A stretch of DNA of 8,693 nt from Alphaproteobacteria bacterium UBA3307 (GTDB lineage Bacteria; Pseudomonadota; Alphaproteobacteria; RF32; CAG-239): the NCBI GenBank assembly GCA_002361365.1, contig DEST01000093.1:1-8693 (forward strand), in the 5' to 3' direction. Each line of letters begins with the position of its first letter. Position 1 is the first letter of the stretch. The position numbers and the translations under genes were made by a program. Shown in pieces: positions 1 through 5,451 of this stretch. The notes under the pieces are model-generated. The model saw only the letters and a list, made by a program, of their open reading frames with translations, searched no databases and had not been told where the DNA came from.

Positions 1-17
1 AAAAAATTACGTTCAAA

Positions 18-42
18 TATACATATACCCCCTATATGTATA
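18..42. promoter_or_regulatory. Putative CsoR/RcnR/FrmR-type operator
   Basis: A perfect 10-bp inverted repeat (TATACATATA / TATATGTATA) is separated by CCCCC. AT-rich arms flanking a short C/G tract are typical of operators bound by the DUF156 family (CsoR, RcnR, FrmR), which sense metals, formaldehyde or sulfur species. The site covers the spacer and -10 of a minus-strand promoter, so the controlled gene should lie left of the window. The match is by pattern only; the regulator is not in view. Confidence 0.5.
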
Positions 43-50
43 AATGTCAA
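22..50 (-). promoter_or_regulatory. Minus-strand promoter reading out of the window
   Basis: On the minus strand, TTGACA (50-45) is followed after 17 bp by TATATG (27-22). This is a perfect -35 with a 4/6 -10, directed towards position 1. The C-tract palindrome occupies the spacer and -10, the classic arrangement for repression. Confidence 0.5.
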
Positions 51-61
51 GATATATTTAA

Positions 62-84
62 AAGCCGAGCGTTCAACTCGGCTT
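62..84 (-). terminator. Hairpin terminator of the cupin-Rrf2 operon
   Basis: AAGCCGAG and CTCGGCTT form an 8-bp stem around a 7-nt loop. Read on the minus strand the stem runs into CTTTTAAAT, a short U-tract. This suits termination of the minus-strand operon just before the next minus-strand promoter. In the plus direction the following bases are not T-rich. Confidence 0.6.
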
Positions 85-129
85 GGTGTTGTTGATATTT
101 CATATTATTTCAACTTTGCTACAAAATTC

Positions 130-270
130 TTAATAATCAAAGTTGTTTTTGACACGATATATTTTGGAGCCGTCAGCATTTCTCTGCTTGTCCAAAAAAT
201 ACATATAGCAGTGCTGACAGCCCTCGCTCTTTTTTACGCAACCGTGCCATGGGTTCCAAATATCGTGCAT
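130..270 (-). pseudogene. Truncated DUF5131 (Gp37/Gp68 family) protein, N-terminal 46 residues
   Basis: The minus-strand reading frame starts at 270, only 8 nt after the Rrf2 stop codon, with AGGTAA upstream as a ribosome-binding site. Its 46 residues begin MHDIWNPWHGC and contain Cys11, Cys18 and Cys21 (GC-x6-C-x2-CY), then a Phe-Asp-Tyr at the end. This is the highly conserved opening of the DUF5131/Gp37-Gp68 family, whose Cys cluster resembles a radical-SAM-type Fe-S site. Family members are normally several times longer. Here a TAA follows the FDY, and the DNA beyond it no longer looks like the family. I read it as the surviving 5' end of a third operon gene, removed by a deletion or rearrangement between about 85 and 130. 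A functional 46-residue protein is possible but unlikely. Confidence 0.65.
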
Positions 271-278
271 ATTATTAC

Positions 279-713
279 CTACATCAACTTTTGCAAATCA
301 TCTAAAACATCGGATAGTTTCATTGCGGCAAGCTTATCCTCCATAGCCTTTTGCACAGAAAGCAGGCGCTCATCCAAAATGTTATGAATATTTTTCCCCA
401 CCGGACACTTTGGGTTTGGATTTTTATGAAAGGCAAAAAGTGTATCATGTTCCAACGGCTCAATCGCTTTGTAAACATCTAAAAGGCTAATTTCTTCCGG
501 TTTTTTCAACAATGTGATACTACCGCTTGCACGACCACGGGGAATTTGCACAATCCCCGCAGTCTTTAATTGCAGCAAAATATTACGGATTATTACCGGA
601 TTGACTTGTACCGAACCAGCCAAAAATTCACTCGTAACGTGATATTCGTCTTTAAATGTTTCAATGGCGGTCAATATGTGCAAAGCAATCGTAAATCGGC
701 TTGAAATCTGCAT
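279..713 (-). CDS. Rrf2-family transcriptional repressor (YwnA-like, single Cys)
   Basis: This 144-residue protein has the length and layout of Rrf2 regulators. An N-terminal winged helix-turn-helix covers about residues 4-70; the recognition helix lies near VNPVIIRNILLQLK (37-50) and the wing is GRASGSITL (60-68). A dimerisation helix follows (about 113-135). The family includes IscR, NsrR, RirA and CymR. Fe-S members carry three Cys; this one has only Cys103, in NPKCPVGKNI, a motif I associate with YwnA-like single-Cys members, so Fe-S binding is unlikely and thiol or electrophile sensing is an inference. It starts 13 nt after the cupin stop, behind a weak GGAA, so translational coupling is probable. 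Two matching palindromes upstream of the cupin gene are the likely operators, making this an autoregulated operon. Confidence 0.85.
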   Translation of the reverse strand: MQISSRFTIALHILTAIETFKDEYHVTSEFLAGSVQVNPVIIRNILLQLKTAGIVQIPRGRASGSITLLKKPEEISLLDVYKAIEPLEHDTLFAFHKNPNPKCPVGKNIHNILDERLLSVQKAMEDKLAAMKLSDVLDDLQKLM

Positions 714-726
714 TTAGCATATTCCG

Positions 727-1104
727 TTAACAGAGTTCGGCATCACTGAAGCCAAACTGGGTTAAAGAACCTTCTTTAGCTTGAATGCAGATAAAACTAA
801 ATTCTCCGTCACCGGTGTTTTCAATTGTTCTGGCAACACCGGTTGCAACTCTCACAGCCGAGCCTTCTCTAACGTTGATTTTGTTATCGCCAACAGTGAT
901 AATACCTGTTCCCTTCAAAACAATATAAACCTCTTCATTTTGTTTATGTTTGTGATTAAACGGAACTTTAAATCCTTTTGGGGTAACATTAACAGAAATT
1001 TCACAACTGCTTAAATTCAAAGCATCGTGCAAAAAAGCTTTGCCGTTCTCAAGTTTGGCAATTTGTTCAAATGTTCCTAAATCGGTATTTGTATAATCAG
1101 TCAT
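727..1104 (-). CDS. Small single-domain cupin protein
   Basis: The protein has 125 residues, nearly all a single cupin beta-barrel (about 35-108). Cupin motif 1 is visible as HKHKQNEEVYIVLKGTG, giving metal ligands His51, His53 and Glu58 followed by Gly65. Motif 2 begins at Gly81 (EGSAVRVATGVARTIEN), where the usual fourth ligand His is replaced by Arg92, so metal binding may be altered or use three ligands. No signal peptide is present, so it should be cytoplasmic. AGGAGA precedes the ATG at 1104 at good distance. It is first in the operon with the Rrf2 regulator, so it is likely the main target of that regulator, possibly a detoxification or small-molecule-modifying enzyme. The substrate cannot be read from sequence. 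Confidence 0.85.
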   Translation of the reverse strand: MTDYTNTDLGTFEQIAKLENGKAFLHDALNLSSCEISVNVTPKGFKVPFNHKHKQNEEVYIVLKGTGIITVGDNKINVREGSAVRVATGVARTIENTGDGEFSFICIQAKEGSLTQFGFSDAELC

Positions 1105-1119
1105 TGTATTTCTCCTAAT

Positions 1120-1138
1120 TGTAATAAACTTTGTTACA
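1120..1138. promoter_or_regulatory. Rrf2 operator copy 1 (TGTAAT-N7-GTTACA)
   Basis: TGTAAT (1120-1125) and GTTACA (1133-1138) are imperfect inverted half-sites 7 bp apart. The same twelve bases with the same spacing recur at 1169-1187. This copy lies downstream of the predicted transcription start, between promoter and cupin ribosome-binding site, where a bound repressor would block elongation. Confidence 0.6.
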
Positions 1139-1150
1139 TTTCAAGAATGT

Positions 1151-1179
1151 GATATAAAGCAAAATATTTGTAATGTCAA
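1151..1179 (-). promoter_or_regulatory. Promoter of the cupin-Rrf2 operon
   Basis: On the minus strand TTGACA (1179-1174), a 17-bp spacer and TATATC (1156-1151) precede the cupin start by about 47 bases. The perfect -35 is embedded in operator copy 2 and operator copy 1 sits just downstream, giving a two-site repression layout. Confidence 0.6.
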
Positions 1180-1187
1180 TAGTTACA
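1169..1187. promoter_or_regulatory. Rrf2 operator copy 2 (TGTAAT-N7-GTTACA)
   Basis: TGTAAT (1169-1174) and GTTACA (1182-1187) repeat copy 1 exactly in both half-sites while the 7-bp centre differs (GTCAATA against AAACTTT). Conserved arms around a variable centre are typical of a dimeric regulator site. A further left half-site TGTAAT occurs at 1198-1203 without a good partner. Confidence 0.6.
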
Positions 1188-1421
1188 TTTAATTTTTTGT
1201 AATTTATCAAATGTACCTTTTTCATAAATACCCTTATAAAGTATAAGGATTTGTTATGAAAGTGCTGATTGAAACAATTACTAGCCGCAAAGGTTATACC
1301 ATAAGGGCCATCTATTTGCACATCTTTCTCCTATTGTTTAAAAGTTAATTTCCGTGAGTTCCCCTCACAAAAATATTTATCGGGAGCAATTTGCTGATTT
1401 TGATTTGGAGAAAAATGATAT
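1188..1421. other. Intergenic region, possible decayed coding remnant
   Basis: No convincing gene lies between the cupin promoter and the nuclease-like gene. On the minus strand an AGGAGAAA is followed by a GTG at 1321 that opens a 68-codon frame, but an overlapping ATG at 1323 stops after three codons and the frame runs through the operators, so it is not called. A short hairpin GTGAG/CTCAC (1354-1368, loop TTCCC) lies after the nuclease-like gene without a clear T-run. Confidence 0.4.
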
Positions 1422-2218
1422 TTAAAAAACTTCAATTTCTGCAATTAAGAACGGATGGTCGGAGTAAAGCATTTCTTCTTTGGCAGATATTAATTTACAA
1501 TCTTTTGAGGCTAAAATATACTCAATTTGGGTATCATAAGGATATTTTGGTTGATATCTCTTTCCATCATATGAAACTAGTGAATTTAATCTATTTCCTA
1601 CTTGCAATTCGGGAAATGCTTTATCTATAGAAATGCCTACAGTATTAAAATCTCCGCAGATAATATTTGTTTGCTCATCAGGGATTAACATTTTTGCCCA
1701 TTGATTTCGGTATTCCTTAAATTCTTCATCCCAAAAATGTTTATTAAAGTGTTGAAAAGGAAACATATGTTATTGGTAATGTTTATATTTTGGTTTGATT
1801 TAATTTGTAAACCGGCTTTTTGAATATACTTGTCATGCATAACCCAATGTTCACCATTGGGGCGTATTGTTTCTATTTTAGGATTTGCTAATTGTAAAAC
1901 TTTATAATCATTGAACGGAAATCTTGAGCATATTGACAGACCATAAAACTTATTTTCAACAAAAAATGCTTTTTCACCTACTAAATTTTTATAATATGGA
2001 AGTTTGCAACTTTGCGTAATATGCTCAACAAATTCACTATCCCCTTCAATATTATCCATTAAACATTCCGCTATACACAAGATGTCCGGCTTTTCATCTT
2101 TGAAGTATTCTACATATTTTTCAGGGTGAAATCCTGCAAAAATATTTTCTTTCTTTTCATTATAACCACAATGAATCATACACTGAATAACATTAGCAAA
2201 AATTACCTTAATACGCAT
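1422..2218 (-). pseudogene. Endonuclease/exonuclease/phosphatase (EEP) family protein, frameshifted
   Basis: Two overlapping minus-strand frames together make one EEP-fold protein. The first (from ATG 2218, behind AAGGGGAAG) has residues 1 to about 150. It includes PDILCIAECLMD, where Glu51 is the expected metal ligand of the fold. The second frame resumes at HMFPFQHFN near 1769 and carries the other two hallmark motifs, IICGDFN and SDHPF, ending at 1422. The continuous protein would be about 265 residues, normal for the family (Mg-dependent nucleases and phosphatases). Going from frame one to frame two requires restoring one missing base at about 1765-1778. The DNA on both sides still encodes well-preserved protein, so the lesion is recent or is a sequencing error. 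The substrate is unknown, and it appears to be a single gene transcribed alone. Confidence 0.7.
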
Positions 2219-2361
2219 ATTTTGTTCTTCCCCTTACATATTGTGAGCATAATGCGGAACAAGTTAAAATTTGAATAATCAAATTAATAAATTATTTTGC
2301 AACAAATTTTGCTGATAAATATATGTGTAGCAGATTTCTGCTCGCAAAAGTTTCAATATAA

Positions 2362-2406
2362 ATTTCATCTCAAGTGCTACCGCCCAACCGGTAGCATTTT
2401 TGTTAT
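2362..2406 (+). repeat. 45-bp terminator repeat, copy 1 (orphan)
   Basis: This copy matches 3108-3152 at 44 of 45 positions; the only difference is T2370 against A3116. It contains a rho-independent terminator: stem TGCTACCG (2375-2382) / CGGTAGCA (2389-2396), loop CCCAAC, then TTTTT. No plus-strand gene precedes it, so it terminates nothing visible. Confidence 0.8.
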
Positions 2407-2423
2407 AATAATCCATTTATGAG

Positions 2424-2450
2424 TTGATTTTTTTAACCTATATGTATTAT
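2424..2450 (+). promoter_or_regulatory. Possible promoter of the lipoprotein gene
   Basis: TTGATT (2424-2429) is followed after 15 bp by TATTAT (2445-2450), a 5/6 match to the -10 consensus, 35 bp ahead of the start codon. The short spacer makes this a moderate call. Confidence 0.35.
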
Positions 2451-2485
2451 CATACCCCTAGTTCTTATTTCTTAATGAGGTCAAA

Positions 2486-3100
2486 ATGAAACGTCTTTTA
2501 ATGTTATTATCGCTGATTTTATCGGGTTGTTCACAAAATTCACCAATGAGTATGCCTTTATTTCAAAGTAATACAGAACATAATGAGAATTGTATGGATA
2601 TGAGAAGATTTAAAGTACTACAAGTTCTTGAGTTTAATCATGCATTGGCTCTTGAATGTAACACAGGCGAACTTTGCGTACTAAATCCCGTTGTTTTATT
2701 ATCTCCTATGCGTGGAGTTGATTACTACGACGATATGATTGTAACCGTTCCATCTGACAAATGTGCTGTTCAATATGGAACATATCAATACAGGACAAAG
2801 GATAAACGTGATAAAACCGTTCCTAGGATTGCTTTTGAATACGAATATAGCGCAAGTTCTGAAGAAGAGCTTGCTAAGCGCTTTTACGAAAGAATGGATG
2901 ATTTACGTTATGAATGTAAATTGTCATTAACTGAAGAGAAAAAGTATAATACTAAAGCTAATATGAAAAAATGTGATTGCTTCGTTGATTACTTGACGGA
3001 AGCTGCTGTTTCCATAAAATCCGGGAAAGAGCCAGAACCCGATATGAAGAAGAAAATGGAAAAGAAATGCGGGCGTGTCCCAAGTGGATTTTGGGATTAA
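2486..3100 (+). CDS. Predicted lipoprotein of unknown function
   Basis: The 204-residue protein starts with a lipoprotein signal: MKRL, a hydrophobic stretch, and lipobox I-L-S-G-Cys15, so it should be lipidated and anchored in the envelope. GAGG six bases before the ATG supports the start. The mature part has a Cys-containing region (residues about 35-95), then a charged helical C-terminal third with YEC, MKKCDCFVDYL (about 160-170) and MEKKCGR (about 190-197). The paired and spaced Cys could form disulfides in the periplasm. I do not recognise a family. It is bracketed by two near-identical 45-bp terminator repeats, suggesting that the gene is a module gained or duplicated by recombination between repeats. 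The downstream repeat supplies its terminator; the next gene is convergent. Confidence 0.75.
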   Translation: MKRLLMLLSLILSGCSQNSPMSMPLFQSNTEHNENCMDMRRFKVLQVLEFNHALALECNTGELCVLNPVVLLSPMRGVDYYDDMIVTVPSDKCAVQYGTYQYRTKDKRDKTVPRIAFEYEYSASSEEELAKRFYERMDDLRYECKLSLTEEKKYNTKANMKKCDCFVDYLTEAAVSIKSGKEPEPDMKKKMEKKCGRVPSGFWD

Positions 3101-3107
3101 CTGCCTT

Positions 3108-3152
3108 ATTTCATCACAAGTGCTACCGCCCAACCGGTAGCATTTTTGTTAT
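3108..3152 (+). repeat. 45-bp terminator repeat, copy 2
   Basis: The stem TGCTACCG (3121-3128) / CGGTAGCA (3135-3142) with loop CCCAAC and TTTTT terminates the lipoprotein transcript. The last bases of the repeat include the stop codon (3149-3151) of the convergent cyclophilin-like gene. Confidence 0.85.
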
Positions 3153-3577
3153 TTAAACGTAACCGTTACTTTGCCGTTGCCTAAAGTCTGCGCCAAGTCT
3201 TCGGGATTGCTGATATGCCCGATTTTGGTATAAGAATACGGATTATCAAAACTCTTATAAAACACCACCAGACAATCATCCCCGAAAAGCATAATGTCTC
3301 CGTTGCTTATCTTTCCGGCAGGTTTGGCATTGGTCGGAAGAGACCGGTCAAGATAGTAATACTTTTCATTGCCATGCAACTCCGACATATCTATTGTCAG
3401 CGGCAGCATTTTCTTTAAGGCATCCGTGGTTTGATTTTCCGCCAATTCCACGGCATAAACTTTGTCTTTGATAACAATTTCCATCGTATTTAATTCCTCT
3501 GCTTTCGGAGCACTCATAAGCGCCAGCAATGCCACCGACACCGCTCCTATTTTTGTAATGTAGTTTTGTTTTTTCAT
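3149..3577 (-). CDS. Secreted cyclophilin-like fold protein
   Basis: I choose the ATG at 3577, giving 142 residues, because it opens a clean signal peptide (MKKQNYITKIGAVSVALLALM, cleavage likely after SAPKA, residue 26) and GAAGAG lies just upstream. An in-frame ATG at 3592 would add only MKRLI. The mature domain resembles the compact cyclophilin-like family (PF18050): an opening beta strand MEIVIKDKVYAVEL, then GDIMLFGDDCLVVFYKSF (93-110), YSYTKIGHISNPEDLAQTLG (114-133) and a terminal beta strand VTVTF. In many bacteria such proteins are annotated as cyclophilin-like; prolyl isomerase activity is not established for them. With a signal peptide it should act in the periplasm. It is a single gene, convergent with the lipoprotein. 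Confidence 0.7.
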   Translation of the reverse strand: MKKQNYITKIGAVSVALLALMSAPKAEELNTMEIVIKDKVYAVELAENQTTDALKKMLPLTIDMSELHGNEKYYYLDRSLPTNAKPAGKISNGDIMLFGDDCLVVFYKSFDNPYSYTKIGHISNPEDLAQTLGNGKVTVTFK

Positions 3578-3701
3578 AATTAATCTCTTCATTTCTTGTA
3601 TTTAATCACGGAAATTCTTAAATTTGATTAAAGAAATTTATGTCCCTTAAATTTATGCGAGTCATTTGTTGTCAATATTATTTTCCCATAAATTGCAGAT
3701 T

Positions 3702-3761
3702 TTATTTTTGCTTTAAATTACCTATTTGTTCATCAGCGATATCTGCAGCAAATTCGGACAT
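3702..3761 (-). CDS. Possible 19-residue ORF or gene remnant
   Basis: A minus-strand ORF starting MSEFAADIADEQ and ending NLKQK has a protein-like, amphipathic composition, unlike most spurious frames here, and the frame stays open upstream of its ATG (LCSENKIKLIRIREK). A ribosome-binding site is poor. It may be the tail of a deleted gene. It lies in the 260-bp gap between the cyclophilin-like gene and the next membrane protein, where I see nothing else. Confidence 0.2.
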   Translation of the reverse strand: MSEFAADIADEQIGNLKQK

Positions 3762-3837
3762 TTTTTCTCTAATTCTGATAAGTTTTATTTTATTTTCAGA
3801 ACATAGATGTCTTAAATTAAGGTAGAGGAGGATTGTG

Positions 3838-4038
3838 ATGAGCTTATTCAAAGATATATCAACAGACGTTATTAAACTATTGTGCTGGATTGGGTTCTTT
3901 ATTGCATTATTTTTTATTGCAACTACAGCTTTTTATTATTGGGATTTCTATATAAATTTGGAACAAAATACAAAATTGATTCAAGAATGTATGGATGAAG
4001 GTAATAGTGAAGAAGTCTGTAAAGGCAGAGTTTATTAA
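3838..4038 (+). CDS. Small single-pass membrane protein
   Basis: A strong AGGAGG (3826-3831) six bases before the ATG at 3838 makes translation credible; the GTG at 3835 is too close to it. The 66 residues have a short amphipathic N-terminus, one long transmembrane helix (about residues 14-38, IGFFIALFFIATTAFYYW) and a charged tail with two Cys (QECMDEGNSEEVCKG). The tail could form a disulfide if periplasmic. No family is recognised. It has its own terminator and stands in a run of small membrane-protein genes next to the effector locus, so an immunity or accessory role is possible but not shown. Confidence 0.6.
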   Translation: MSLFKDISTDVIKLLCWIGFFIALFFIATTAFYYWDFYINLEQNTKLIQECMDEGNSEEVCKGRVY

Positions 4039-4113
4039 GCTTCGAAGACAAAGCGCACAAAACAGCTTTACAGCTTAAAGTAAAATATAAAAAGGCTGGT
4101 AATTTAAATAATA

Positions 4114-4148
4114 GGCAAGAGAATAAAATATACCCTTGCTCTTTTTTA
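4114..4148 (+). terminator. Possible terminator after the small membrane protein gene
   Basis: GCAAG (4115-4119) pairs with CTTGC (4135-4139), extendable by a G-U pair, and is followed by TCTTTTTT. The stem is short with a 15-nt loop, so strength is uncertain. Confidence 0.45.
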
Positions 4149-4193
4149 TTTACACTGTATTATATTCTTAATTCAACTTAAAATGGTGCAATT

Positions 4194-4544
4194 ATGCTTA
4201 AAAACTTTTTTCTGCAGATGAAAAACAATAAAGAAAAAACGGCTCACCTCTGTTTTTGGGGAATGCTGTGTTTCAATTTATTATGTTTGAGTTTGGCAAT
4301 TTATACTATGTTCACCTATGACGGTGGAACGGAAAATGCGAAAGTTTATTACGAAATTCGCGATATTAATATGGCGCACGATACATTTTCCGGTTTTATA
4401 TTGAGCGAATATTTATTTGGGTTGCTGTTTGCATTTCCGCTCACCGTATCCTTGCTGTTTGTGCGGAAAATTACATTAAATGCGGTTATGTTACAACTAT
4501 TGCCGATTTTAGTTATGCTCGGTCAAATAGTGTTTTTTGATTAA
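4194..4544 (+). CDS. Three-TM membrane protein, candidate orphan immunity protein
   Basis: The protein has 116 residues with three predicted transmembrane helices: about 18-40, 66-90 and 94-115. A polar loop of some 25 residues (TYDGGTENAK...RDINMAHD) separates the first two. The ribosome-binding site is poor. Size and topology match the candidate immunity protein at 6648-6998 (also 116 residues, three TM, loop between TM1 and TM2), though I see no clear residue similarity. This suggests, as inference only, that it may be an immunity gene left behind when its effector tip was lost or exchanged. It is 24 bp upstream of another membrane-protein gene, likely one operon. Confidence 0.6.
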   Translation: MLKNFFLQMKNNKEKTAHLCFWGMLCFNLLCLSLAIYTMFTYDGGTENAKVYYEIRDINMAHDTFSGFILSEYLFGLLFAFPLTVSLLFVRKITLNAVMLQLLPILVMLGQIVFFD

Positions 4545-4568
4545 ATTCATAAACAACGGAGTTGTAAA

Positions 4569-5141
4569 ATGGTAACAAAAGATAGAATATATATGACATT
4601 TAAATATCTCGGGTGTTTTCTTGCATGCAATATTTTATTGTGGGCTATGATATGGCTTATTGCCGAATTAGACCAAGACAAACTTGAGCTGATTGATTGC
4701 TTTGCGTTCGAATACGGATACATTACAAAAACACTCAGTTATCAAAGTTATTTGCAAGGAGCTTGCACCTACCCTCAAATATGCACATGTGCCGTAAATG
4801 CCGAATGGATATTGTTTTTCTATATTTGGTCGCTGCCGATTTTTGTTTTTTATGAAGTTTTTCGGCGTAAAATCATTCCGCAACAATATCAATACTTGTG
4901 CGTTTTGGGCGAAATTGCTTTTGGAGCGGTTATATGTTTTTTATGCCAAGACAATGCACCCTTTTTATGGTTCCCGCTCGGTAATACTTACAAAATCATT
5001 GCACCGATGGCGATTATTATGCTTGCATTACACAGCTTGCCGCCCAAAGTGCTTAAAGTGCTGTCTATAATCATCGGCACGATTTACGGGTTATATTTTG
5101 GGTTCTGTATAGCAATGATTATTCCTAACTTTTTCAGCTAA
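4569..5141 (+). CDS. Multi-pass membrane protein of unknown function
   Basis: A GGAG seven bases before the ATG supports this start. The 190-residue protein has about five hydrophobic helices (roughly 11-33, 77-98, 107-126, 138-157 and 161-186). A loop between the first two carries four Cys (residues 44, 66, 72 and 74; ACTYPQICTC), probably disulfide-bonded and extracytoplasmic. No family is recognised. The gene follows the three-TM gene at 4194 by 24 bp, so the two are probably co-transcribed, and it ends just before a hairpin terminator. Its place directly upstream of the effector gene leaves an orphan-immunity role open, but there is no direct evidence. Confidence 0.6.
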   Translation: MVTKDRIYMTFKYLGCFLACNILLWAMIWLIAELDQDKLELIDCFAFEYGYITKTLSYQSYLQGACTYPQICTCAVNAEWILFFYIWSLPIFVFYEVFRRKIIPQQYQYLCVLGEIAFGAVICFLCQDNAPFLWFPLGNTYKIIAPMAIIMLALHSLPPKVLKVLSIIIGTIYGLYFGFCIAMIIPNFFS

Positions 5142-5143
5142 AC

Positions 5144-5167
5144 AAAGGAGTCCTAATGGCCTCCTTT
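5144..5167 (+). terminator. Hairpin after the membrane-protein pair
   Basis: AAAGGAG (5144-5150) pairs with CTCCTTT (5161-5167), extended inside by CC/GG around a T-C mismatch with loop TAAT. There is no long T-run after the stem, so this is a weak terminator or a processing hairpin. Confidence 0.5.
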
Positions 5168-5235
5168 ACCCTTGCAATAAAATAAGATTTTTCATTTTAT
5201 ATATGGGTTTATTTTATATTTTTCTTATTTTAAAC

Positions 5236-5264
5236 TTGACAGCTATCCTGTTTTATGTTAATAG
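5236..5264 (+). promoter_or_regulatory. Distal promoter of the effector gene
   Basis: A perfect -35 TTGACA (5236-5241) is followed after 17 bp by TAATAG (5259-5264), preceded by TG at 5256-5257 as an extended -10. A second candidate -10, a perfect TATAAT at 5343-5348 with a poor -35 (CTGCAA, 5319-5324), lies nearer the gene. The 5' leader is therefore about 85-160 nt. Confidence 0.5.
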
Positions 5265-5400
5265 ATACACTACCAAAATAGTACATTTTTTAAATAGATT
5301 GCAACGGTTTTAACACTTCTGCAATTTAATTATGCGTCAGTATATAATAAGAAATATATGATTTTGGTGCGATTTTAACAACAAAATATGGAGATAAAAG

Positions 5401-5451
5401 ATGAAAAAATTAAAAATAGGAGGCCTAAATGGATATTTGGGACGAAATTAA
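5401..5451 (+). CDS. Possible 16-residue leader peptide overlapping the effector start
   Basis: ATG at 5401, preceded by GGAG (5391-5394), opens MKKLKIGGLNGYLGRN and stops at 5449-5451, 23 bases inside the effector gene in another frame. Its codons contain the effector's AGGAGG. This arrangement permits translational coupling or attenuation. It may also be chance in AT-rich DNA. Confidence 0.3.
   Translation: MKKLKIGGLNGYLGRN

Larger units (their letters stand above)
2219..2485. other. Divergent intergenic region with an orphan terminator repeat
   Basis: This gap separates the nuclease-like gene (minus) from the lipoprotein gene (plus). It holds the first copy of the 45-bp terminator repeat, with no plus-strand gene in front of it, and the lipoprotein promoter region. 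No other coding or RNA signal was seen. Confidence 0.5.

Noticed and set aside
781..1014. 77-codon plus-strand ORF inside the cupin gene
   Set aside because: Antisense shadow of a well-supported cupin domain.
1115..1321. 68-codon minus-strand ORF upstream of the cupin gene
   Set aside because: It needs a GTG start two bases into an overlapping ATG, and runs through the promoter and both operators; composition is not protein-like after the first 20 residues.
2371..2400. Integron attC site around GCCCAAC in the 45-bp repeats
   Set aside because: GCCCAAC fits one core-site consensus, but no matching GTTRRRY partner exists; it is the loop of a terminator hairpin.
3640..3825. 61-codon plus-strand ORF
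   Set aside because: No ribosome-binding site, unusual composition rich in Cys, Phe and Ile, and it lies in the leader region of the next gene.
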